Source: Thermoplasmata archaeon (lineage in GTDB: Archaea; Thermoplasmatota; Thermoplasmata; Thermoplasmatales; Thermoplasmataceae). From it: a DNA stretch of 5,318 nt. Positions 1 through 4,232 of the stretch are shown piece by piece. The DNA lies in NCBI GenBank assembly GCA_021826835.1, contig JAKAYH010000197.1:1-5318 (forward strand). Reading direction: 5' to 3'. The notes below the pieces were generated by a model. That model had not been told where the DNA came from and ran no database searches. It saw nothing but the letters and a program-made list of their open reading frames with translations. The position numbers and the translations under genes were made by a program. Numbering within the stretch: position 1 is the stretch's first letter; every line of letters begins with the position of its first letter.

Positions 1-105
1 CATTTCATTCGCAATTCCACCCCTCTTTTCTTGCTCCGCTGTGTCTTTGTCTTGACCCTCGTTCCACTCGTGTCAAGCCACCCGTGCTGACTGCTACGCA
101 CCCCA

Positions 106-138
106 CGTGTCGACCCCGTGTCGACCCCGTGTCGACCC
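106..138. repeat. Three tandem copies of an 11-bp unit (iteron-like)
   Basis: The unit CGTGTCGACCC occurs three times without gaps at 106-116, 117-127 and 128-138, followed by a partial fourth copy (CGTGT, starting on the last C at 138). Each unit contains the palindrome GTCGAC. Period 11 is close to one helical turn, so a protein bound to each unit would sit on the same face of the DNA, as with plasmid iterons or stacked operators. The repeat is directly visible; the role is inference. Confidence 0.85.
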
Positions 139-140
139 GT

Positions 141-164
141 GTGGCACTTCGCCACTATCGTGGC
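141..164. repeat. Overlapping alternative hairpins GTGGC/GCCAC/GTGGC
   Basis: GTGGC (141-145), GCCAC (151-155) and GTGGC (160-164) follow one another. The middle arm can pair with either neighbour, giving a 5-bp stem with a 5-nt loop or a 5-bp stem with a 4-nt loop. Only one can form at a time. The arrangement is clear in the sequence; a switching role is speculative. Confidence 0.55.
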
Positions 165-190
165 TCGTGTCCCTCACTTTGTTCGGGATG

Positions 191-205
191 CTCCGCTCGG
201 CGGGG
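191..205. repeat. Short GC-rich hairpin
   Basis: CTCCGC pairs with GCGGGG around the loop TCG, giving six pairs of which one is T-G. It lies just left of the larger inverted repeat and adds to the dense secondary structure of this block. Confidence 0.45.
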
Positions 206-216
206 AGGGGGTTCGC

Positions 217-263
217 AGGAAAGCCCTAAATTTTTCATAGTGTATTATAACACGGGCTTTCCT
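217..263. repeat. 10-bp inverted repeat with AT-rich spacer
   Basis: AGGAAAGCCC (217-226) is perfectly inverted as GGGCTTTCCT (254-263) around a 27-nt AT-rich spacer. Similarity continues outward: TCGCA precedes the left arm and its complement TGCGA follows the right arm, offset by two extra bases. Inside, GTGT (240-243) and ACAC (250-253) can add a small inner stem. It marks the boundary between the GC-rich block and the AT-rich gene region. It could be a transcription terminator, an operator or part of an origin. Confidence 0.65.
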
Positions 264-270
264 TTGCGAT

Positions 271-293
271 AACCTTTCTTATGAAGAAAGTTT
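271..293 (-). terminator. Hairpin downstream of the coiled-coil gene, possible terminator
   Basis: CTTTCTT (274-280) and AAGAAAG (284-290) form a perfect 7-bp stem with a 3-nt ATG loop, and two further pairs follow after one mismatch. It lies 18 bases past the stop codon of the minus-strand gene ending at 308. Archaeal termination depends mainly on U-runs, and the minus strand has only short T-runs here, so the terminator role is tentative. Confidence 0.4.
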
Positions 294-307
294 AACCAAA
301 GAAACAC

Positions 308-1090
308 TCAATAAAAGTAATTAATTGTTACAGTCTCAGTCGCACCATTTATGAGATTAGAATTTCCAACTTCAGCCGTTACACTTGACCCAGGAAGGAC
401 AGGAAAGTAGGCTGTTCCACTTTGACCAGTCGTGATTGAATTGAAGTAAGTAATTCCGTAACCTGACCAATCGAGTGCCGCGTATGTACTTGAACTCGTT
501 GATGATTGAACCTGAATTTCAATGTATCCTGCGTAAGGAATGTTTAACGCAAAAGCGGAATAAGATCCAGCTGGTTGACTTACGGTATAATCATAGACTT
601 CAGTGGTAACGTTATTTAGATTAACTATACTATCGAGATTGTTCACTTGGTTCGTCAAGTCTGCTATCTGAGAGTTTAAGACGCCCATTTGTGTGTTAAG
701 ACTAGCGATAGTTGAGTTATCATGATTGAGTTGCACTTGAAGATTTGCTATTGTTGAATTATCAGAAGAGAGTGAACCCGATAATGAATCTATCTGATCT
801 TCCAAAGTAATTTTTGACTGATTTGCTGAACTCAATTCACTGCTTATAGTAGCTTTTTGCGTTTCCAAGGATGATATGGTAGAATTAAGAGAAGATGTCA
901 TGTTATCTTTAGATGCCAATTCCGATTTGAGCAGTGTTATCGTTTGATCTTTACTATTTATCGTATTATTATCTTTGTATAATAGATAACCCATACCTCC
1001 AGCTAACACGAGTATTACAACAACTAAGGCAACAACCACACCGCGTCCAAATCCTCTCTTAGGATTTTGAGGTACCGACTCTGAACTCAT
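308..1090 (-). CDS. Type II membrane-anchored coiled-coil protein, probably surface-exposed and glycosylated
   Basis: The 260-residue product starts with a short basic tail (KR at 11-12, R16), has one membrane helix at about residues 18-38, a long coiled coil at about 42-157 and a Ser/Thr/Tyr/Gly-rich beta-strand domain at about 165-260. The basic residues before the helix predict an inside N-terminus with coil and C-terminal domain outside. Seven N-X-S/T sequons (N41, N63, N69, N90, N111, N125, N160) fit the heavy N-glycosylation of crenarchaeal surface proteins. DNSTIA occurs twice, 14 residues (two heptads) apart, at 110 and 124. The ATG is preferred because a TATA-like element lies about 25 nt upstream and no SD is present, as in leaderless genes. 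It could be a stalk, adhesin or envelope spacer. I recognise no named family; the topology is more certain than the role. Confidence 0.85.
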   Translation of the reverse strand: MSSESVPQNPKRGFGRGVVVALVVVILVLAGGMGYLLYKDNNTINSKDQTITLLKSELASKDNMTSSLNSTISSLETQKATISSELSSANQSKITLEDQIDSLSGSLSSDNSTIANLQVQLNHDNSTIASLNTQMGVLNSQIADLTNQVNNLDSIVNLNNVTTEVYDYTVSQPAGSYSAFALNIPYAGYIEIQVQSSTSSSTYAALDWSGYGITYFNSITTGQSGTAYFPVLPGSSVTAEVGNSNLINGATETVTINYFY

Positions 1091-1109
1091 AAAAAGATAT
1101 GTTTCTTGA

Positions 1110-1120
1110 CATTATTAATC
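1110..1120 (-). promoter_or_regulatory. TATA-like box for the coiled-coil gene
   Basis: On the minus strand GATTAATAATG is centred about 25 nt before the ATG at 1090. That places the transcription start at or next to the start codon. No SD sequence lies between them, consistent with a leaderless message. Confidence 0.45.
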
Positions 1121-1143
1121 TTTTTGTGTTGCGTATCTTAGAG

Positions 1144-1165
1144 CTTCTACTGAAAAACAGAGAAG
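1144..1165 (-). terminator. Hairpin after the membrane-protein gene
   Basis: CTTCT (1144-1148) pairs with AGAAG (1161-1165) and CTG (1150-1152) with CAG (1158-1160). This gives an 8-bp stem with one bulged A and a five-base loop that reads TTTTT on the minus strand. It lies 60-80 bases past the stop of the gene ending at 1225, with T-rich stretches between. Together these could end that transcript; the function is not proven. Confidence 0.35.
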
Positions 1166-1224
1166 ACATTTAAAAGAATAGAGTAAAACGTGTTGTAAGA
1201 TGTAAATCGTAGAATATGTTAAAA

Positions 1225-2052
1225 TTAATCGCTTTCAACACTACCTATAACGGTTAGAGACACGATGGATTCCCAATTTACGTATTCTTTACCTATGTAT
1301 GTTAATAATACGAGTACATCTTTTCTAATTCCAGAAACCCGCCCATAGGTTAGTTGTCCTCCGTTCAGACTTATCCTTAAATATGGTAACTTTCGAATGA
1401 TATCCTCTTTTAAAAAAAAGGCATACAAATCCCCCATAATATCAATAGGAACATATGCTTCATCGCGAGAAGAAACTAGCATAATTAAATTCGGGAAAAC
1501 CCAGACAAACAAAAAAATAACTAAAATGATTATAGGTATAAGAAACAAATACAAGCGTAATCTATCAATGTTAGTTGTTAGATAAGATGACAGAAAAGCT
1601 AATAAATAAAGAGAAAAAGCAAGTGAATGGTCCATCGGGTACCGCTCGAAAACAAATTTGTAAGGCTTCTTTTCAATAGATTTAATCATGTTTCCAATTA
1701 GAGGTAATGCGATAATAAATACAGGGACATACAAAAGAGAAGCAATAAGCCACAATGCATAGAATTGATTTCCAGACATTATTTTTCCTATTATGAATAA
1801 TATAAAGAGTAGTAGCGAATAAAGACCCATCCTGTATGCATGAATATGGCTTAAGTACCAATAGAAAGTTCTATTTTTTTTATTCTCATTTTTATAGTCT
1901 TTTAATTCAATTATGCCAACAAGATTCGTAATTAGTCTTCTTCTATTTCTCTCGATTAAATAGTTCTGCGATAAAAAGAATATGGTAATTGAAGTTGGTA
2001 TAGATACCACTGTAGATATTATAGCAGTAAGTTCATTGATGCTGAGAGTCAT
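1225..2052 (-). CDS. Five-helix membrane protein with C-terminal Sm-like/SH3-like beta domain
   Basis: With the ATG at 2052 the product has 275 residues. Hydrophobic helices lie at about 9-29, 75-95, 97-120, 142-160 and 167-193. A basic stretch (ERNRRR, 34-39) follows the first helix, placing that loop inside. The soluble tail from 194 contains a strand-rich stretch (about 224-270) with the pattern RISLNGGQLTYGRVSGI then VLVLL then VNWESIVSLTVI. This resembles the small barrel of Sm-like or SH3-like domains. An in-frame TTG at 2118 would add 22 residues. I prefer the ATG because a TATA box lies about 24 nt upstream of it, inside the longer reading frame, which fits a leaderless mRNA. Function is unknown; a channel, sensor or membrane tether is possible. 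The barrel assignment is by pattern only. Confidence 0.8.
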   Translation of the reverse strand: MTLSINELTAIISTVVSIPTSITIFFLSQNYLIERNRRRLITNLVGIIELKDYKNENKKNRTFYWYLSHIHAYRMGLYSLLLFILFIIGKIMSGNQFYALWLIASLLYVPVFIIALPLIGNMIKSIEKKPYKFVFERYPMDHSLAFSLYLLAFLSSYLTTNIDRLRLYLFLIPIIILVIFLFVWVFPNLIMLVSSRDEAYVPIDIMGDLYAFFLKEDIIRKLPYLRISLNGGQLTYGRVSGIRKDVLVLLTYIGKEYVNWESIVSLTVIGSVESD

Positions 2053-2070
2053 AAATGAGTTATAAAGAAT

Positions 2071-2080
2071 TTTATATATA
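2071..2080 (-). promoter_or_regulatory. TATA box for the membrane-protein gene
   Basis: The minus strand reads TATATATAAA, a near-ideal archaeal TATA box, centred about 24 nt upstream of the ATG at 2052. It is preceded by an A-rich stretch (GAAAC) where a BRE is expected. Its position decides the start codon: transcription would begin at the ATG and miss the upstream TTG. Confidence 0.6.
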
Positions 2081-2166
2081 ATGTTTCTGAGACTATATTG
2101 TCTTATTCTGACCGACAAACGAATATATCAATTTTGTAAAGTGAAATTAATAATTATCTCGTTTGA

Positions 2167-2205
2167 TACTATCGTTTCATCGAAGATACCTTAATAGCGA
2201 TAGTA
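2167..2205. repeat. 8-bp inverted repeat in the divergent intergenic region
   Basis: TACTATCG (2167-2174) is inverted as CGATAGTA (2198-2205). The half-sites are 31 bp apart, about three helical turns. They lie between the minus-strand membrane gene and the plus-strand basic ORF. This suits an operator for a dimeric regulator, but no regulator is identified. Confidence 0.45.
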
Positions 2206-2214
2206 GTAGTTGCT

Positions 2215-2502
2215 GTGGTTTTGACGGAAGTCGGAAAGAGGACAAAACTCTCTAGCACGATGATAAAAACACTACCTTATACAACGAAAAAGAAACGAAC
2301 AAAATCAACGCTCAATAAGAAGTTAATTAATGACACAGCTTTAAGTAAGGCAAGGACAAACGATATTAAAGGAATGAAATTAGAATCAGAAGCGGAAAAA
2401 CTTCAATGGCAGAAGAATAAGGACATTGCGAAGAGGTTAGCATGGATAATTGGCAGATTAGATTCTGATGAGGAGAAGGATAAATCACGCGAAAGAAGAT
2501 AA
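2215..2502 (+). CDS. Small, very basic hypothetical protein (doubtful gene)
   Basis: If it starts at the GTG at 2215 the product has 95 residues; an ATG at 2260 would give 80. The N-terminal half is rich in Lys, Arg and Thr and likely disordered (for example KKKRTK, 25-30). Residues about 52-95 look like a charged helix containing ESEAEKLQWQKNKDIAKRLAWIIGRL split by alternating acidic and basic residues. No cysteine or glycine-rich motif is present. A nucleic-acid-binding role would suit the charge but is a guess. Neither start has a good SD: GGAAAGAGG at 2232-2240 is about 20 nt before the ATG. A TATA-like TTAATAATTA near 2145 could serve it. The A-rich base composition alone could create such a frame, so the gene is uncertain. 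Confidence 0.4.
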   Translation: MVLTEVGKRTKLSSTMIKTLPYTTKKKRTKSTLNKKLINDTALSKARTNDIKGMKLESEAEKLQWQKNKDIAKRLAWIIGRLDSDEEKDKSRERR

Positions 2503-2534
2503 ATAGAAATGACTCCCCATGGCATAACGTAAAT

Positions 2535-2545
2535 GCGGAATCCGC
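2535..2545. repeat. Palindrome GCGGAATCCGC
   Basis: Five bases are mirrored exactly around a central A. The heptamer GCGGAAT occurs again at 2602-2608, overlapping the left half-site of the promoter inverted repeat. It might be an upstream auxiliary operator of the 2682 operon. Confidence 0.4.
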
Positions 2546-2596
2546 TGTAAGATTCAATACTTTGTTCAACGCCCATCAGGGACTTCTCTCTTACTC

Positions 2597-2641
2597 ATTA
2601 CGCGGAATTATTTAGCACATATTTATATAGTGGTGCGTAAT
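2597..2641. promoter_or_regulatory. Operator-like inverted repeat enclosing the operon TATA box
   Basis: ATTACGC (2597-2603) is inverted as GCGTAAT (2635-2641), centred at 2619. The TATA box of the downstream operon lies between the arms, just right of centre. A dimer or tetramer bound to both arms would block TBP/TFB. The first gene of the operon encodes a ribbon-helix-helix-like protein, so self-repression is the natural inference. Confidence 0.55.
2621..2630 (+). promoter_or_regulatory. TATA box of the 2682 operon
   Basis: ATTTATATAG matches the crenarchaeal TATA consensus well. Transcription would begin near 2650, leaving a leader of about 30 nt that includes the SD-like GGTGA at 2671-2675, six bases before the ATG at 2682. 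Confidence 0.6.
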
Positions 2642-2681
2642 AATGTAATTGGTTCATATAGGACCTACATGGTGATGATGT

Positions 2682-2969
2682 ATGACAGTGAGTATAAAGG
2701 TGTCTGATGATCTGTACGCTAAGCTGAAATGGTTAAAAACTAGGTATCAAGCAGTTAAGGAAAAGGATATGACATGGGATGAGTTTCTTCAATCAGTAAT
2801 AGAAGATAATCTTATTCTGTTGGCGTATCTAATTACAAGGAAAGTCCCGAACGTGAGTTTAGAAATGGCTCAAGGTTTTTTACTAGGGTCATTCTATTCC
2901 ATTGATGAAATTATGAATGAAGATAGGAAGATAATACTTGATAAATTGAATCAAATTGGAGGTAGTTGA
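2682..2969 (+). CDS. Ribbon-helix-helix-like DNA-binding regulator
   Basis: The 95-residue product begins with the pattern of a CopG/VapB-type ribbon-helix-helix domain. A strand TVSIKV (2-7) is followed by a helix SDDLYAKLKWLK (8-19), a loop with several Lys, and a second helix starting TWDEFLQSVIEDN (31-43). The loop between helices is longer than in the shortest family members. Residues 49-95 form a second, mostly helical part with no match I recognise. The ATG has GGTGA six bases upstream and lies about 30 nt after the probable transcription start. It is the first gene of an operon with tight spacing and likely acts as its repressor through the inverted repeat at the promoter. An antitoxin role is possible, but no toxin gene follows. 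Confidence 0.8.
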   Translation: MTVSIKVSDDLYAKLKWLKTRYQAVKEKDMTWDEFLQSVIEDNLILLAYLITRKVPNVSLEMAQGFLLGSFYSIDEIMNEDRKIILDKLNQIGGS

Positions 2970-2970
2970 A

Positions 2971-3102
2971 ATGGCAAGTTTTTCTATAGGAGGACCATAT
3001 CCAACATGTCCTAAATGTCCGAAGGGGACTTTGGTCCCAACAGATATAAATGACGGTATGATTACTTGGTCATGCACGAATTGTGATAATAAGGTCTATT
3101 AG
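2971..3102 (+). CDS. 43-residue zinc-ribbon protein
   Basis: The frame starts with ATG at 2971, one base after the stop of the preceding gene, and has a strong SD (GGAGGT, 2958-2963) inside that gene's end. The product carries CPKC at residues 13-16 and CTNC at 35-38, a classic four-cysteine zinc ribbon with 18 residues between the pairs. The intervening segment (GTLVPTDINDGMITWS) alternates like the beta hairpins of such ribbons. Small stand-alone zinc ribbons are common in archaeal viruses, plasmids and accessory islands, usually as nucleic-acid or protein-binding adaptors. The specific partner is unknown. The short length, SD and spacing make this a real gene despite its size. Confidence 0.8.
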   Translation: MASFSIGGPYPTCPKCPKGTLVPTDINDGMITWSCTNCDNKVY

Positions 3103-3113
3103 GAGTGAAGCTT

Positions 3114-3275
3114 ATGCCACAATGTGTAGTATGTAAACGTAAATCTGGTCATACCGCCGTAGTAAAAGGAGTTCAAATACCTTTATGTGAAATTGATTTT
3201 AGGGCATATAAGCAAGGTAGGATAGATAAGGATATGCTCCGAAAATTTGCTTTAGTTAAGTTAATTAAACGATGA
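3114..3275 (+). CDS. 53-residue CxxC/H/C probable zinc-binding protein
   Basis: The ATG at 3114 follows a nearly ideal SD, GGAGTGA (3102-3108), which overlaps the stop of the previous gene. Residues 4-7 are CVVC, with H13 and C25 as further ligand candidates (…PLCEIDFRAY). This gives a possible treble-clef-like or single-knuckle zinc site. The C-terminal half (about 32-53) is a basic helix (KQGRIDKDMLRKFALVKLIKR). The pattern of a CxxC pair followed by a leucine-cysteine and a basic tail recurs in small phage and plasmid proteins that bind nucleic acid. I do not recognise a named family. Translational coupling to its neighbour is likely. Confidence 0.75.
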   Translation: MPQCVVCKRKSGHTAVVKGVQIPLCEIDFRAYKQGRIDKDMLRKFALVKLIKR

Positions 3276-3308
3276 GTCTTTTTATTTTACCTAGCAATAG
3301 GAGGTTAA

Positions 3309-3510
3309 ATGAAAGGATTTAACGAACTAGTTGACCGATTACACGAAATCAGTAATCAGTGGATACCGTCTAATAGGGTTCATGATACTGGAATAGGTAA
3401 AACGCTTGAAGACCTGCTAGGAATTAAATAATTTTCAGAGTCCAAATAGCGAGAAGGTCGAACTTAAATCATTACGTAAATACACAGCACTTTTCATAAA
3501 GAAGAATACA
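3309..3510 (+). pseudogene. Remnant of an MvaI/BcnI-family restriction endonuclease (frameshifted and truncated)
   Basis: A strong SD (GGAGGT, 3300-3305) precedes the ATG at 3309. The first frame gives 40 residues ending at TAA 3429-3431 and contains DTGIGKTLEDLLGIK. As I recall, MvaI has NTGIGKTFEDLL in the same place. The +1 frame from 3427 continues with NNFQSPNSEKVELKSLRK and then TALFIKK. These match the MvaI stretch around APDFHDIEIKT and TLFTKS. Adding five bases (such as GAAAA) after codon 40 restores KENNF and gives nine residues between LL and the P-D/N motif, as in MvaI. The catalytic E-x-K survives, but the usual Asp of P-D is Asn. Similarity stops near 3510, where the oppositely oriented protease gene begins. 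No matching methyltransferase is in the window. A stable 40-residue peptide could still be made. Confidence 0.72.
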
Positions 3511-3520
3511 AGAGAGGGGG
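3498..3520 (-). terminator. Pyrimidine-rich tail after the protease gene
   Basis: Directly after the stop at 3525-3527 the minus strand reads CCCCCTCTCTTG and then ATTCTTCTTT. T-rich tracts of this kind end many archaeal transcripts. There is no hairpin. Confidence 0.3.
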
Positions 3521-3524
3521 TAAG

Positions 3525-3896
3525 TTATATAGATGCTGTGTCATTTTTTAGGTTCAAAATCATTCCTAAATATTGCATCAATGGATGTCCTATGACTGCT
3601 TCATCTCCTATTTTTGCGAGGGCAAAGGTTGTGAAGCGTGGGTCTGTTATCATAACTTCTTCAATTTCAATGCTTTTAAACTGAATTGTGCCTAGGGTTT
3701 GGGGTTCGCCGTTTATAGTTTCTATATTGGTTGCTCCACGTTCATCATATATCTCGAAACCAATGTCAAAAGTTAAACGACCATCAGGCAATTCATATCC
3801 TATAACGTTATGAATTGAGCCCGTGTCAAGGAGAGCCATTAGTTTGGCACTTGATCTATTACCGTTTATGGTCAGAGGAAAATAAATTTCGCCCAT
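3525..3896 (-). CDS. Stand-alone retropepsin-like aspartic protease
   Basis: The 123-residue product has the length of one retroviral-type aspartic protease subunit, which is active as a homodimer in known members. The catalytic loop ALLDTGS is at residues 21-27, with Asp24-Thr25-Gly26 as the active-site triad. It is followed by a flap-like strand region, and then the hydrophobic-hydrophobic-Gly motif VIG (101-103) in EAVIGHPLMQYLGMILNL. That segment matches the helix and final strand typical of clan AA. There is no signal peptide or membrane helix, so it is cytosolic. It lies 21 bases after the 77-residue gene in the same direction, and they are probably cotranscribed. No SD is obvious before this ATG. 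The substrate is unknown; processing or turnover of a specific protein is the usual guess. Confidence 0.85.
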   Translation of the reverse strand: MGEIYFPLTINGNRSSAKLMALLDTGSIHNVIGYELPDGRLTFDIGFEIYDERGATNIETINGEPQTLGTIQFKSIEIEEVMITDPRFTTFALAKIGDEAVIGHPLMQYLGMILNLKNDTASI

Positions 3897-3917
3897 TGGT
3901 TAACTCTCTGCTACAAT

Positions 3918-4151
3918 TTAGAGCATAGTTTGTATTTCTCCTGTCTCATCATTTACTACCATTCCCGTAACTTCATTGCGAAAATAAGTAATACCACCAG
4001 CAGGTCCTTTATATGGCTTTTGATATTCTACCATTATTATCCATACATTGTTTTTATGCTCCGCTGAAACGATTTTGAAATCACTCACGTTTAAGAGTGA
4101 TTCTAGTTGGGGTTTTAATTTTTCCTTCAATTCAACCAGAGAGAGTGGCAT
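3918..4151 (-). CDS. 77-residue alpha/beta protein of unknown function
   Basis: The product has an N-terminal charged helix (about 3-20) followed by three or four strands. These include VSDFKIVSAEHK, NVWIIMVEYQKP, ITYFRNEVTGMVVN and a closing DETGEIQTML. This helix-plus-sheet order, with a W-x-I-x-V-E-Y strand and a terminal D-x-T-G-E-I turn, resembles PepSY-like or GvpO-like small domains in outline, but I cannot assign a family. A purine-rich GGGGAGAT lies about 14 bases before the ATG, slightly far for an SD. It is the first gene of a two-gene unit with the retropepsin-like protease, so it may be the protease's partner, inhibitor or substrate. That link rests only on position. Confidence 0.75.
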   Translation of the reverse strand: MPLSLVELKEKLKPQLESLLNVSDFKIVSAEHKNNVWIIMVEYQKPYKGPAGGITYFRNEVTGMVVNDETGEIQTML

Positions 4152-4185
4152 ATTACGGTATTGTTATCTCCCCTTAATATTTTTC

Positions 4186-4200
4186 TTAATTTTTAAGGAA
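4186..4200. promoter_or_regulatory. Possible shared TATA region of divergent genes
   Basis: The 81-base gap between the divergent ATGs holds an AT-rich core with TTTTTAAGG around 4190-4198, which reads CCTTAAAAA on the other strand. It is about 39 nt before the plus-strand ATG at 4233 and about 42 nt before the minus-strand ATG at 4151. Either strand could use it, so expression of the two sides may be linked. Box quality is moderate. Confidence 0.35.
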
Positions 4201-4232
4201 AAATTTCTTATTCTTTTGATCAATATATTTTT

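Larger units (their letters stand above)
1..235. other. GC-rich, hairpin- and repeat-rich block without a convincing gene
   Basis: This stretch differs sharply from the AT-rich remainder: 39 of 60 bases are G or C at 61-120 and 37 of 60 at 121-180. The plus strand is strongly pyrimidine-biased in the first 60 bases (47 of 60). It holds an 11-bp tandem repeat, several short hairpins, and the hexamer CGTGTC five times (69, 106, 117, 128, 166). A six-base inverted pair CTTGAC (51-56) / GTCAAG (72-77) lies to the left. Reading frames are open on both strands, but their translations are low-complexity and follow the repeats. In AT-rich thermophiles such islands are often structured RNA genes or replication and control regions. 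Which applies here cannot be decided from sequence alone. Confidence 0.6.

Noticed and set aside
1..155. Minus-strand frame from a GTG at 155 running off the left edge
   Set aside because: At least 51 codons are open, but the product (Gly/Arg/Thr/Lys-rich) follows the 11-bp repeats, has no visible SD or promoter, and its end is outside the window. It could become real with more sequence, so it is not called.
84..272. Plus-strand 62-codon frame through the GC-rich block
   Set aside because: It starts at GTG, has no SD, and runs through the tandem repeats and one arm of the inverted repeat. The translation is low-complexity (Arg/Ser/Cys/Pro) and resembles no protein; GC-rich DNA opens such frames by chance.
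1397..1585. Plus-strand 62-codon frame inside the membrane-protein gene
   Set aside because: It is antisense to the membrane helices of a well-supported gene and shows no independent signals.
2366..2569. Minus-strand 67-codon frame opposite the basic ORF
   Set aside because: It has no SD or promoter and no recognisable domain. It is most simply a shadow of the A-rich plus strand.
2669..2707. Overlapping ATG at 2669 opening a 12-codon frame before the regulator start
   Set aside because: It is very short, out of frame with the regulator, and its own SD is absent. The GGTGA at 2671 serves the ATG at 2682 instead.
2889..3077. Minus-strand 62-codon frame opposite the RHH and zinc-ribbon genes
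   Set aside because: It is antisense to two genes with strong SD sequences and clear motifs.
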